A stretch of DNA of 64,000 bases from Rhabdophis nuchalis (Eukaryota > Chordata > Lepidosauria > Squamata > Natricidae). The notes under the pieces are model-generated. The model was given only the letters and a program-made list of their open reading frames with translations. It searched no databases and had not been told where the DNA came from. Positions within the stretch are counted from its first letter, which is position 1. Each line of letters opens with the position of its first letter. The translations under genes and the position numbers were made by a program. The stretch covers positions 28,213,119 through 28,277,118 of the forward strand of contig CM077648.1 of the NCBI GenBank assembly GCA_039707465.1, written 5' to 3'. Positions 33,965-45,814 of this stretch are shown here, in pieces.

Positions 33965-34783
33965 CCGTATTTGCCAGCGTATAAGACGACTGGGCGTATA
34001 AGACGACCCCCCCATCATTTCCACTCAAAATATAGAGTTTGTTATATACTCGCTGTATAAGACTACCCCCTCTTCCGCACACCTTCCACACACAATGTCT
34101 CTGTGGCTCTTTGTCGCCTTCCCTCCCTCCCTCCCTCCCTGTCTCTCTCTGTTTCTCCCTCCCTCCTTCCCTTCTGTCTCTCTCTCTGTGTGTACCTGAC
34201 AGACTCTGATTCCCTCCCTCCGTCTCTCTCTCTCTCACTCTGTCAAGTCTCTCGCGCGATGGTTTCCTCCTCCCCCCTGTCTCTTTCCCCTCCGCGCAAG
34301 TCTCTCGCGCGATGGTTTCCTCCTCCCCCCTGTCTCTTTCCCCTCCGCGCAAGTCTCTCACGCGATGGTTTCCTCCCCCCCCCCTGTCTCTTTCCGTGCA
34401 AGTCTCTCTCTCTGTGCAAGTCTTGCGCGAAGGGGAAAGAGACGGGGGGAGGAGGAGACTTGCGCGGAGGGGAAAGAGACAGGGGGGAGGAGGAAACCAT
34501 CGCGCGAGAGACTTGCGCGGAGGGGAAAGAGACGGGGGGGAGAAGGAAACCATCCGCAGCCCCGCGGAGACTTGCCGCTTTTCCACGTATGCGCGCGCCT
34601 ATCTTTTGCACGGCGTGGAAAAGCAGCAAGTCTCTGCGTGGCTGCGGATGGCTCTGGACGGCATCCGGGGAAACGTGGAACGTGAAGGGGACCTCGCGGA
34701 TGACCCAGCGTATAAGACGACCCCCCCACTTGGAGGCATGTTTTTCAGGGCAAAAAAGTCGTCTTATACGCCGGCAAATACGG
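33965..34783. mobile_element. TA-flanked MITE with palindromic minisatellite core
   Basis: Left end ccgtatttgccagcgtataa and right end ttatacgccggcaaatacgg are near-perfect inverted repeats, flanked by TA at 33963-33964 and 34784-34785 (a 3-bp AGT reading is also possible). 'cgtataagacgac' is repeated near both ends. The middle is a pyrimidine/purine-rich inverted minisatellite. The large overlapping open frames on both strands (up to 240 codons) are produced by this repeat and are not genes. Confidence 0.8.
34245..34560. repeat. 53-bp minisatellite followed by its inverted copy
   Basis: Three forward units begin 'aagtctct' at 34245, 34298 and 34351 (period 53) and contain 'gcgatggtttcctcctcccc' and 'ctctttcccctccgcgc'. 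From about 34424 the same unit appears reverse-complemented ('gcgcggaggggaaagagac', 'ggaggaaaccatcgcgcga') about 2.5 times. Confidence 0.92.
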
Positions 34784-34785
34784 TA

Positions 34786-36407
34786 GTAATGAAAACATAA
34801 AGAACAAATAAACAAACTGGTATATGCAAACTGATAATTTTAATTAATGACAATTAAGCATCCTAGTGATGACACAACTCCAGTTGAATTGGTGAGAAAT
34901 GGAAAGAAAGACTTTGAAAAGCACATATGAATATATTACCTGCTTACATTAATGCAGTCTGCCTTTCATGAATATAGTATATGTGACATTTTTTCAAACT
35001 ATGGAACCCAGAAGAATCAGATTACTAGTGTTCTTTAGTGGCTATTCATCCTTCTTTGATAGAATTTCTAACTTTTTCTCTTATTTGGGTAATGAAATGT
35101 ATTTCCATTGATCATTCTAGTGTAGGTATCCCACCATACTTATCAAATTCCAAGCAATGTCCTTTATTAAAACATCCAATTTCATGGCTCTGTTTTAGTT
35201 AAATCATTAGCATAATAGTTTGCCAGACACTGTTAGGTGTTTTTTTTTTAAGTTGACTGTTAATATATTATTAGCACATGTATCTTATGGTCACAAACCT
35301 ACAGAAGAACAAACATAAATGTACAGATGAAAAACTCCCCAACAAAGAATAAAAAACAAAGTCCCCAAATTTTGTGTTTCTGTTTTCTAAAGTTTTGTAA
35401 CAGATTAAATTAGTAAAAAAAAGATTAAAAGATTCCAATATTAATTTAGCAAAGCTCACAAAGTTTATTTAGTACTTGACAGCATTCATACAAATTGCCA
35501 ACATTGGCTGTGAATGTAGAGTATTAGAACTATAGGCTTCTTTGAAACATAAACAAAATTTTAAAAAGATGTAAGTTTTGCAAGATAGCTGGCTAGAGAA
35601 AGTACCTACAACATGACTTTGCTTTTTATACTCTTTGTTTTAATATTTACTTAACTGTTCATATATAATAAATAGCTGGTATTGATAGGCAATGATTTTT
35701 CATAAAGGGCACAATAGGCATCATAGCAATAGGCCTGCTTGCATAGTATCTTTTTAAAAATCTTTTCTGTCGCTGATCTCCACCTATTTCAAATTAAACC
35801 ATCATTTATTGCTAGATAAATGATTTGATTTCCACTGTTATGATATCATCAAGGTACCAGACTCAGAGTTATGGTAAGGAATATAGGATTCTTTCTGTCA
35901 TATTAGCTTTTAGCTTCTTTCAGGAATCCAAAGTATGCCATTAATTTATGACTAAATGCTTGTTTCGGCGATATTCTGTATTAGTGATTCACTAACACTT
36001 ATCTAAATTAAACTGTAAATGACTATTTCTTCTGACACAAAATCCCCATGGGTCTTTTAATTAGAAAGGAGGTTCCATAAATCTTGTGTCCAAACCCCAC
36101 ATGATTAATTGTGGGAATACTCTTTTTATTTTTAAATCTAAATCAGAGTAAGGAATGGAAAGGGAGGCTTAAGGCTTCACTAGTATTGCAGAACATGTAA
36201 AAAGTCTCTCTCTTCTGGTGATTTGTGGGATAAACTGTCTACTTATCCTTCATGACAAGGAATGTAAGTTTTCTATGATAACCTGCACTTTTAGTGCATA
36301 GATGCACTCACCACTGGCACCCTGGAGAACATAATCGTTGTCTTAGTGGAACTTTCATTCATTTCCCATATCTGTGGTTTTCTTTCTAAAGCAGTGTTCT
36401 CCATTTA
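34786..36407. other. No recognised feature
   Basis: About 1.6 kb AT-rich sequence without named features. Confidence 0.45.
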
Positions 36408-36447
36408 ATAGAATAGAATTCTTTATTGGCCAAGTGTGATTGAACGC
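36408..36447 (-). mobile_element. Retroelement 3' terminal scrap
   Basis: 'aatagaatagaattctttat' followed by 'tggccaagtgtgattgaacg' resembles a common snake retroelement 3' end in reverse orientation. Only about 40 bp are recognisable before a hAT MITE. Confidence 0.5.
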
Positions 36448-36563
36448 ACAGTAACTTTAAAGAAGTATGGACTTCAACTCCCAGAATTCCTCGGGCTGCA
36501 TGCTGGCTGAGGAATTCTGCTTGAAATCCACACACTTTAAAGTTGATGAGGTTGAGAAACACT
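36448..36563. mobile_element. Palindromic hAT-type MITE, old copy (family A)
   Basis: Arms 'gacttcaactcccagaattc' and 'gaattctgcttgaaatcc' around a 'tgcatgctggctgagg' centre. Outer termini are eroded and no duplication is readable. Confidence 0.65.
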
Positions 36564-37155
36564 AATCTAAAGGCTATCTAATCCCCTTTCCAAATGCTTT
36601 GCTGATCCTAATAATTAGAAACTATTGACACAGAAAAATCTCTTCCATATACATTAAATCATTGCTTTACATCTAGTGATGATATCAGTTCAATTCTATT
36701 TAAAAATGGAAAATAGCTTTTAGAATATAGTACTTGAACATTATTTTAAGATGCATAGTTTCTGTCTTGGAGCACTGACATTGGATGGTTTTAAATAATA
36801 TACTGTCAAATAATTTTATTTTTCAGAGAACATTTTGTATTATCAGCAGCTGTCCGATCACTTTCCCATCAACCTATTTAGGTAAACCTAGAAAGCAACA
36901 GCTCTGCAATTTCAAAATAGAAAATTCTACTTTGGAATGTCAGTTTCATATTTAGCTAGGCCGCTTTTAAGCTATAGGTTTTTGCCATCGAAGAGAGATT
37001 CCACCGATTTAAAATAAAAATAAGTTACTGTATCATGAAAACACAGAGGCAGAGGCAATTATAGTTTAAAAAAGAGGCACCTTCTTTTTATTTTTGTTAA
37101 ATTCCTTTTACTGCCATCCTGCTTTTTTATTCCTAACTTAAACATTTCACAATTT
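36564..37155. other. No recognised feature
   Basis: No supported gene or repeat. Confidence 0.5.
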
Positions 37156-37191
37156 TGTTTGGAATAATGATACAAATCATTATTCCAAACA
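37156..37191. repeat. 16-bp perfect hairpin, 4-nt loop
   Basis: tgtttggaataatgat, loop acaa, then atcattattccaaaca. It lies about 390 bp upstream of the TATA-like motif of the putative ankyrin promoter. Confidence 0.9.
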
Positions 37192-37544
37192 GCTGATGGG
37201 TCTTCAGCTACGTAGAATATAATGCAGGAAAAGATACTCTGTGCTTTATTATCCGTCCCTCTTAGAGTCCAGCTGAGTAGCATAATAGAAGCCCAGATTA
37301 TGCTCTGTGTTGTTGTTTTTTTCTCCCTTTAAGTCCCTTCTCCAACCAGAAGCAGGCTGACTGTTTAATGCAGTTCCCTCAGTGCAGCCTCTTGTGGAGT
37401 TGAAAATGACACAATAAGGACCCGACTGTTCCCAGACCTCCTCCCTCCCTTCTTAGCTCCAGCACAGATTTAGCCAGAAAGCTGCTTTTTGCAGACAGAA
37501 CAGACTGCAGCTGGTCTGCTCTGAATGTAGCAGTACTAGCCTCT

Positions 37545-37553
37545 TTTTATAAC
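37545..37553 (+). promoter_or_regulatory. TATA-like motif of putative ankyrin promoter
   Basis: 'tttttataa' lies in the only stretch near the coding exon whose base composition rises towards GC (about 37.3-38.1 kb). The start codon is about 680 nt downstream. No CpG island is present. The true start site is unknown. Confidence 0.35.
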
Positions 37554-37579
37554 TTCTTTGCTTTAAGGTGGAGGGGGGG

Positions 37580-38231
37580 GGGGTTAGTTCTGGTGGAAAC
37601 ATGGAAGGTGGGGGGGAAACGGAGTGGTGACTTGTGTAGCTTGTCATCCGCTTCAGCAGAGACATTTGCAGCAGTAGCAGCGAGTAATTAAGTCAGACTG
37701 CACCATTTTCTTCTCACCCTGTAAGAGGGTGATGGTGGCAGCAGCAGCAGGGAGCTGTCCACCCCCGTCTACCCACGGACCCACCCACTTCCAGCGGATG
37801 TGCAGAGGTGGGTTTATCTTAGCTTTCCTCTGAGAGGCACAGTCCATCTGGAGGAATCCCAATAGATCTTTTCCATGCAAAGAAACTCTTTTTAGATTGG
37901 ATGGGTTTCTGTTTTCACCTGTCAGAGAAATTTCCAGATGCTTCATGCTTGCTGCAGGGAATTCTTCCTCTGCCACTGTGTGCGTATTTTGTGTTCATGC
38001 AAGGAGATCACAAGAGACTCCTAATTCAGGGTATCATGCTGAATTATGGATGCTGCAGAGGCTAGAGCACAGCTGTGACCTATCACAGACAGCTTGAGGA
38101 GGAGGAGGAGAGGGTTGCCCAGTGAATATCTGCCTCCCAGCATTACCTCGGCAGTGTCCTTGTAAGATAAACAAACCTTGGATATCTGGGTACAGGAACG
38201 GAGACCTTCAAGCTGATATCCCTTTTCCAAA
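37580..38231 (+). other. Putative 5' untranslated leader
   Basis: Sequence between the TATA-like motif and the coding start, inferred to be leader or leader plus promoter. It contains several upstream ATGs (for example near 37732 and 37797), so either the real start site lies closer to the coding ATG or the leader carries short upstream open frames. A TGA at 38214-38216 is in frame with the main ATG. GAG and CAG repeats occur near 38100 and 37740. Confidence 0.45.
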
Positions 38232-38354
38232 ATGGCTCATGCCGCTGCTTCTATCAAAAAAGTTCGGGAGGCAGAAATTGATGAGAAGGAGAAGGAGAAA
38301 GAAAAGGAGAGGAAAAGGCAGAGGAGAATATCTAGAGAAAATCGGAAGCGCAAG
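38232..38354 (+). CDS. ANK2/ANK3: Ankyrin (ANK2 or ANK3) alternative first coding exon
   Basis: This exon encodes 41 residues beginning MAHAAASIKKVREAEI, then a highly charged Lys/Glu/Arg segment ending in RENRKRK. Giant ankyrins link membrane proteins to spectrin, for example at axon initial segments. Ankyrin-G (ANK3) is known to start MAHAASQLKK with a similar basic tail before the first ankyrin repeats, and about 12 of the first 17 residues agree. The start is supported by context (aaaATGG), by an in-frame TGA 18 nt upstream, and by an exon end exactly in phase 0 at AAG|GTATGA. Because ANK3's N-terminus is strongly conserved in other vertebrates, the differences here could instead mean the paralog ANK2 using an equivalent promoter. 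No ankyrin repeats, signal peptide or membrane segment lie in this exon. The family call is fairly firm; the paralog is not. Confidence 0.65.
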
Positions 38355-38360
38355 GTATGA
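38355..38360 (+). promoter_or_regulatory. 5' splice donor of the ankyrin exon
   Basis: AAG|GTATGA fits the vertebrate donor consensus. Everything downstream in the window is then inferred to be intron. Confidence 0.65.
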
Positions 38361-40284
38361 GCAAACACCTTTTCCCCAGTCACTTCCCTTGAATGTACCT
38401 CATAGTACAGGATACCTCCAGCAAGATAATAACAGCATTTTTATTATTTCGTTCCAGAATGTCTGCATGCCTTTGCTTTTCAAAAATTATTCTATACTTT
38501 CAGTAGTCTTGCTGCACTGAGAGCAGCGCAGATGTGTAAATAAAGCTAGTGACACAAATATATTGTTTTTTCTTTATCTTCAAACCAATCAGGTCTAGTT
38601 TGATCACTTTTAAGGCAGGTATTTCTTAGGCCTGACCTAAAATTGATTACTGGCAGGCAGAAAGGGACTTCGTGTTCCATTTAATCAGGTTAGATTTTGA
38701 GGTCTGTTTCCCCTCTTTTTTATTCTTTGCTTCAAATAGCATGCAGTTTCACATCAAACCGTGTAAAAAAACCTCAAGTTCTTCTGCTTGCAGTGATGAC
38801 ATAAATGTGCTATTAGGTTTTGATATTCTGGTAATACCCACTCTTTGTATATTCCTAAGTTTCTTAACCCAGGCATGGAAAAAAATGATGTGTAGAGTAC
38901 TTTTGTTTAAACTAAATTCAGTTGAAAATTAAATTTGGCCTTATTCTCACTTATAGGTCAACCATTCTTGGATTATTTATTTCTGAAGCATTGTAATTCA
39001 ACTGATTTTGAATTGTGATTAGCACAGGGAAACAATTGAAAGTTGATTTGTGTTTTTTTTAAAGTAAACACATGCACAAATATCAGCCAAATACTAACAA
39101 GTTGTTCATTTTGCTGGTTAACTGTATAACTATTTCATATATTGAATGGGAAAATAATAATTCTGAGCATATTCAGGAATTACTGCTGAAATGATATTGC
39201 TTAGAGACATTTCAGGTAGAGAATATATGTCATTGGACCTAGAGATTTTAAAAATGTATAGTCACAGGTACCAATCATACAAGTGTTTTTATTTCTGCAT
39301 TTCACTAGTTGTTAAATAATGCAAACTGAATGTCTCTATAGGCTTGTTGAAATACTGGTAGATTATGAGCGTTTATTCCATCACTTTCTGTTTATTTTGC
39401 ACAAATAGTATAATTTCACAACCATTAATATATAGGAAATACCTGCCTATTTTAATTCTCCTTTATTAAAACCTTATCATTTGTACAAGTTGTATTCTAT
39501 AACACTTCATAGCAAACTGCACACACATTTTATCATCTTTACTATGCTTTAAGGTCAAATGAATATGTCAAGTCATGCTTCATTTTAATTTACAGATCTT
39601 TTTACAAATTACTAGAATTACTTTTCGTGCTGTTCTTGTTTAGTACTGTATATGCCTGATCTGTTTATCATTTTCTTATACTGGCATTGTGAAATGAATT
39701 AATGTTAATGTTTTTTTCTTAAACTGCCAATTTATTATGTTGCTAAATACCTTTGTGATACTTGAAGTGTTATGTCCAACTCTTTAAAAGCTATGTTTGC
39801 TGTGTTAATTGAGTTGCAATAGAATTTTTTATAGCATGATGTAAGTTTCATTTCAAGTACAGCCACAGCTTGAAACTCCCAGACAGATTGTGTTCAGTAT
39901 CCTAATTCTTCAAACAGAATGCTACAGAAAAAATAATCCCTTGGTTGTGATTTTCTTTCAACCAACAGATATACTAAAACATGTAACACATGAATAGAGC
40001 TCAAAAATGCATATAGGTTATACTCAAGGATTAGATAGCTTGTGGTGATAAGATATTGTACATCTCTGCTTCTTAACATTAGTTTTAAATGTGATGCTAG
40101 GCTTTTAATTAAATTGGATATAATTAAATCCGTATATTCTAACATTTCCTTTTTATACACTGCTCTACAGCCTTGATTAGAACCAGAGACCCATTGACCT
40201 GGCCAAAAGTTACCAATGTAGTTGCCACAGAAGATGGAAAGATCAGGATGCTCTGGTATAGGAATAGGCCAGTGTTGCTTAGAA
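38361..40284. other. Intronic sequence, no recognised feature
   Basis: About 1.9 kb of AT-rich sequence, inferred to be the start of intron 1. No repeat or second exon recognised. Confidence 0.45.
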
Positions 40285-40390
40285 CAGGGGTCTCCAACCT
40301 TTGCAACTTTAAGTCTGAAGCAAAGCTGGCTGGAGAAGTCTGGGAGCTGAAGTCCTTCAGACTTAAAGTTGCAAAGGTTGGAGACCCCTT
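40285..40390. mobile_element. Palindromic hAT-type MITE (family A)
   Basis: Starts caggggtctccaacctttg and ends with its reverse complement (last base changed). Flanks gcttagaa (40277-40284) and gtttagaa (40391-40398) match at 7 of 8. Confidence 0.88.
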
Positions 40391-40398
40391 GTTTAGAA

Positions 40399-40904
40399 TA
40401 TTCAAAGAAAATATTATAGTATGTTTGTTTTGTTCCATTTCATTTTGCCATCAGCTTCCCTATGCCTGTCTTTTACGGCAGAAATACAGTATTACATAAA
40501 TAGGTACCTTAGTAGTACATACGTTTGCTTTTTAATCAGATGAATTTGGTTTAAATTTATTGGGTTTTTTCCCCTTGCAGTGGTATATATTAATGAAAGC
40601 ACATGCGTGATAATTGCCAGAACAATATGCTGTATATATGGTTGAAAATTCAAAAAGCTGTAGAAAACAGGAAGTATCTTCAAATATTGGAATGAGAAAG
40701 GGTCATTGTTTGATAGCTTCTTTTTTAACTTTGAAAAAAGATACAAACTTCCTATATAGAAATTTGCAAACATAAATGTGAGTTTAAGACTGATAAGCTG
40801 GATGTGAGACACCATAATGCCCCAAAAAAACAGTTTGGTGTATCATTTTATTCTGGCCATCAAAGAGTGAAGTCACATGTTTTCTCTGAGTGATTCATAT
40901 AAAC
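40399..40904. other. No recognised feature
   Basis: No supported exon or repeat. Confidence 0.5.
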
Positions 40905-41127
40905 CAGTGGTAGTCAACCTGGTCCCTACCGCCCACTAATGGGTGTTCCAGCTTTCATGGTGGGCTGTAGGGCAGTATTTTGTCCAATACTGAAGCACTT
41001 TCCTTTTTTAAATTTAATTGACTTTCCTATTTTATAAATCACCATTACTGTGGAACCGGTGGGCGGTTAGAATATTTTACTACTAACAGAGATACAAAAG
41101 TGGGCACAAAAAGGTTGACTACCCCTG
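40905..41127. mobile_element. hAT-type MITE
   Basis: Starts cagtggtagtcaacctggt and ends aggttgactacccctg. Perfect 8-bp duplications atataaac lie at 40897-40904 and 41128-41135. Interior has 'ccctaccgcccactaatggg' and 'accggtgggcggttagaat'. Confidence 0.93.
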
Positions 41128-41256
41128 ATATAAACACTGGGGGTTGTAACTTTTCCAAAAAGTTCATGTTGGAGGAAGGAGGATGCAGGAAGTGCATATT
41201 GAGGGAGGGACATAGAAAAGGAAGAGATTTCAAATCCTAACATTTATGGAGAAAAC

Positions 41257-41494
41257 CAGTGGTTGGTTCCTACCGGTTCTGATTGCTTTGGCTGAATAGG
41301 TAGTGGTTTGGCGGCCTGGGTTGGTGGAACCGGCAGCGACCCAGGCCTGCCAGGTCCCTGATCTGGTTGTCTGTGCGGCGCCATAGGTGCCACCATCTTA
41401 TTTTTTGATTCTGCGCATGTGCAAAATAATTTAAATCACGCTGCACATGCACGCCCAGCGAACTGGCAGTAGTACCTGCTGGAATCCACCCCTA
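41257..41494. mobile_element. hAT-type MITE (family B)
   Basis: Starts cagtggttggttcctacc and ends ggaatccacccct(a). Flanks gagaaaac and gagcaaat agree at 6 of 8. It contains 'gcgcatgtgcaaaataattt', as do other family-B copies. Confidence 0.75.
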
Positions 41495-42989
41495 GAGCAA
41501 ATGAGTATGTGTAGTAATATGTGGTTAGACTGATACAGGTATTGATTCCTATATGATCCCACTGCATGTCTGAACCTGATCATTATATTTGTAAACCATG
41601 ATTTATCTCTTTGTACAATAGCAAACCCAACAAATCATGGCTCAGTACAAAAATTATAAGAAATTTTTATTTCTTAAGAAATGTATAAAACAGAGAAGCT
41701 AAATAAGAATGTTAAATGATTTATAATATGATTAATGAAATACTATTCACAATGTTTGGAGATGGATCAATTTTAGTGTTTCAGTTTGGAACTCACTGGC
41801 TTATTTATAAACTAAGATAGAGATGAGAAGGTTCTGGGTCTCCAGTTGAGCTTTGGTCAGCAGGATCAATAGTCATAAATATGCAAATATTCAGAAATGT
41901 GGTTTCTGAAAACATTAGAAGGATGCACGATTCCTACTGCTGGCATAATGGAATATATTTATTTATTCATTCGTTTAATTTATTAATTCTTTATGAATCA
42001 AACCAAAGCAGTAAAACAAACAAATGTATTTATCAATAGATTTCTGAGAAAGGTAGTCAAGAAAAATCATAAGACAAACAATTTCCTTAGTTATTGAAGG
42101 CTATTGCTGAGTTAATGAAGTCTTAGAGAGCAGCTGAATAAGAACCCTTAAAAATTGTAAGCCAAAAAAAGAAGAAAAAGCTAAAAAAATGAATTGGAAC
42201 ATGAAATCCTATGAAAAACAAGAAAATACAGTACATTTGAAGGTTTTCAACATGCTACATTACCTTTCCATTATAAATTAGATAGAAGCCCGTATCTTTC
42301 TCTGATATGATAAATTTCTGTATGCATTCTAAAATGGAATAACCCAAATATGACGGTCTCATTTCAGTGATTTTTGAAGAAATTCAACACAACACAATTT
42401 CTCAACATAAAAATCAAAATAGCATCATTCTCCATTTCAAACTTAGCATATGGATAAGACAGTGGATTCAGTATGATGGTTTGAGATGTATAAAACTCCA
42501 TTGCACAGAAAGCTCCAAGGGATAGTTGGGAGGTCTAAAAAAAATATTAAATAGCTACTTTTTAGACTAACTCAAAATCATTCCTTTTATTCTGCCTAGT
42601 TATTTTAACTCTGCTTTAGTGAGAATGCTAGAAGAGACAAGGAAAATTGGAAGGCAGAACAGATAGGAATGAGAATTGTAGGTAGCAGGAGCTTCAGGAA
42701 TAAGGAAAATATGTTGATTTGAAATAACAAAAGGTTTGCTACAGGTTTTTTATATGAAAGCTGCCCATAATTTTGTATTAACAATATCACAAAAGACTGT
42801 GGTGAGTATAGAGCATTAGAATATTTCCCCCTTTTTATTTCAATTGAAATTGAAATTGAAATCTGATTATGGTTCACTAGTTCATGACTTAAGGTTTTTC
42901 TTTTTCTTTGCTTCGCACCAATACCTTTTTAAAATTATTTTCACGGACTGTTTGCCAAATGGAGGCATTCTCTGTAGGACCCTTTCAGG
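41495..42989. other. No recognised feature
   Basis: About 1.5 kb AT-rich, inferred intronic. Nothing recognised. Confidence 0.45.
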
Positions 42990-43191
42990 CAGGGATGAAA
43001 TCAACTTACCTTTGCTTCCGGTTCACTAATGTGAGCGCACGCGCCATGTCTGCGCATGCACAGGACTTTATGCGCATGCGTAGAACGTGAAAAAATGGCT
43101 GTGATTACATCCGGGAGGGTGGGCGGAGTCTCCCACTGCCACCGCTACTGGTTCGCCCAAACCGGATAGAACTAGCTGAATTGCACCACTG
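42990..43191. mobile_element. hAT-type MITE (family B)
   Basis: Starts cagggatgaaatcaactta and ends gctgaattgcaccactg. Perfect 8-bp duplications ctttcagg lie at 42982-42989 and 43192-43199. GC-rich with several CpGs, as in a recent insertion. Confidence 0.92.
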
Positions 43192-43199
43192 CTTTCAGG

Positions 43200-45814
43200 A
43201 TATTTACACGTGAATTCTAAATCTCCAAATTTAGAGAATTTATTCCTTTGATTTCAAAGAGGGCGTGACATGGTCTCTTCACAACCTGGCCAGAAAACCT
43301 GGAATTATTGTTTTTAAGCACTTGAGAATTTTACTATTTCATGTAGTTCCCATTATGTTGCCAGTCATGAACATCTTAAGATGTTTCATGTTAATAATGC
43401 ACACACTGCTTAATTATTTAGTCTTTCTATTATGTTGCATAACAATTTTACGCTGCTTGACATTTCTGAACTTAACAGCAGACTGTTGGTTTTACCATGT
43501 AATGAAAATCACCAGGTAAAAACTATGTTTCCTATAAAGTTTATTTTCAGATCAATATTTTACGATGGTAAAGTTGTATTATTTAAATTGCTGATAAAAA
43601 AGTTATAACAGAAAGAGTTCTTTGGATCCATGATATATCTTTTAATATAGATTTATTCCAAAAATTCTATGTTTTAAGGTATATTTAAAGTAACTTTGAA
43701 TAAATTGTGTAAAGGTTTAACTTTGTTTTAAAAACAAAGCTCACAGATAAATAAACAGATACCAAATAGAAACGTACAAAATGAAAGATTAAATCAAATA
43801 TAGTCTAAGCCACAAAGCCATACTAGCAATTATAAAAAGTACTATGTATCAAAGGCCCAATATTACCAAAAACTGCACATTAATGATAGGCCTTAATTAT
43901 GCAGCTATCATATCTAGTCTGTTTCTCCCCGCCCCACCCCGTTGTGTTGTTATCTAGTGATCTTATGGACTTTTATAGGCCTGATATGATTATCTTATGA
44001 AATACATGTATCCATAAATATAACAATGGTATTATTTTTAACGCCTCTGTACAGGAGTCTTCCCACAAATATTGCCATTTACGTAGCTGGGCCCAGGAAA
44101 TACATTTTTCTATGGCGGCAGACGGACAGCACAATCAGGATTATGTTATTATAGACATACTCAATAAAAGCAGTTTTAGCTTTCTTGTGGAATTAATTTT
44201 ATAATGTGGTGTACCTCCTGGGGCTGACATCCCCAACTTTTGGGAACCTTCAGATGAGAGCCTGAGAATTATATTTGGTGATGTACTGGAGGACGTAGGT
44301 TGAGGTAACCTACCTCAAATAACATGCTCCAATAAATCACTAAATACAGTTAAAGACTTAAATTAATCTGACTTCAAATTAAATTCATCTGCATTTTAAT
44401 ACATAGAATGCGTGACATATAAATCTTTTAAATGTATGTATAAAATGAATGAATGAAATTTTGCTAGAAACTGGTGAATTATGAAAATTGAACCCTGGCT
44501 TAATTCTTTTTGAAATGTGATTGAAACAATGGCAAACATCTACTCCAATGGAGACTACTATTCCCTTTGTTTTCTTTGTTTGGAACACAACAATAAAAGA
44601 GTGTTTTAGTTACACAAATTAAATTGTGCCTATATTGAAGTAAAATGTTTTCACAAATTGAGTAAAAGTATTGTGTAACTGTATGTTTTATACCAAGTTA
44701 GTAGAGTGGTTTAGACCACTATGGCAAAACAGCATTCACACATAGTTTGCTCCATCCATGTAAAAGTGAGGCACACATGCATTATCATGTTGTGATAAAA
44801 CTGTGTTAACTCTTAATTATCATATTTCTTCAGTCATATTAATATATTTGACTAGGCTAATTAATAAAGTCTTTATTTTTACTATAACATGGTATTGGTA
44901 CGATATGATTTATACAAGTCATTCTTTGTGACATAAATACTGTTCAATCATACAAATAAATATTAGGATAGAGTGTTTTTATGTTTAAATGCTGAATATA
45001 GAGAGACATATGTCTATGTCAGATAAAAGCTTGCTGTGACTCTGGTACTAGCAGGAAGGGATTACTGTGATTAATGCACTGATGAATTCACATATAAGAA
45101 CAGCCTTCTGGGGATTATTTTTAAAAGATGGCTAAAAATAAGCAGTTTTAATTGGTCGAGTATTTAATTATTAAACATTAATGGATAGGTTGGCTCAAAT
45201 CATTGTCCACAAGATTGTTATTTGATCTTTATTGTCAAATCATTCACTCGGTGTATGGATATTATCTAAAAATGAAATGGATCAGTTTTCACTGAATGTA
45301 TGTCAAGTATACCGAAGCTGATGGAAAATACTGCGGTTGCATTTTGCTTTATCTATACGGCATAAAGTCATCAGTAGGATAAGAGCTCCAGCCTTTTTCT
45401 ATAAGAAATAATTTTGCTGTGAGAGGATTTGAAGAAGAAGAGAAGAGAGATCCGTGGGATTTTACACATATGGATCAATGGAAAATATCTAATTACTGTT
45501 GGATTGCCTGCCATTGCTAAGTAAATGGTTGGTTTTAGAGAAGAATAGCAGTTTCGTACATTTTAATGGTAACAGGCAATGAGCTTATTCTTAAATATAG
45601 TTGGATTGCTTCTGATACTTTTTTTAAAAAAATGACAGCAAATCCATACTGCCACTATATACAGTATACATATACTGTATAGTATAGTGTAAGATAAATA
45701 TCTCTCCCCTCCTTTTTTTTTTTTTTTGTTCTTTGAAGTGAGTGTTGATTCCTGGAGGCTGCCTAGGGAAGTCCCTAGAGTTAACTTGGAAATATTTTAG
45801 AAATGGTTTTTCAT
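43200..45814. other. No recognised feature
   Basis: About 2.6 kb AT-rich, inferred intronic. A short open stretch beginning ATGGCGGCAGACGGACAGCA near 44113 looks exon-like in composition but lacks supporting context. Confidence 0.4.

Noticed and set aside
34103..34815. Several long overlapping open frames (up to 240 codons) on both strands
   Set aside because: They arise from the CpG-rich inverted minisatellite inside a MITE. Translations are repetitive (RGGGERD..., PPLSLSPPRKS...) and mirror each other on the two strands.
44113..44190. Exon-like open stretch starting ATGGCGGCAGACGGACAGCA
   Set aside because: Short, no recognised protein, no clear donor site, and CpG content alone is weak evidence.
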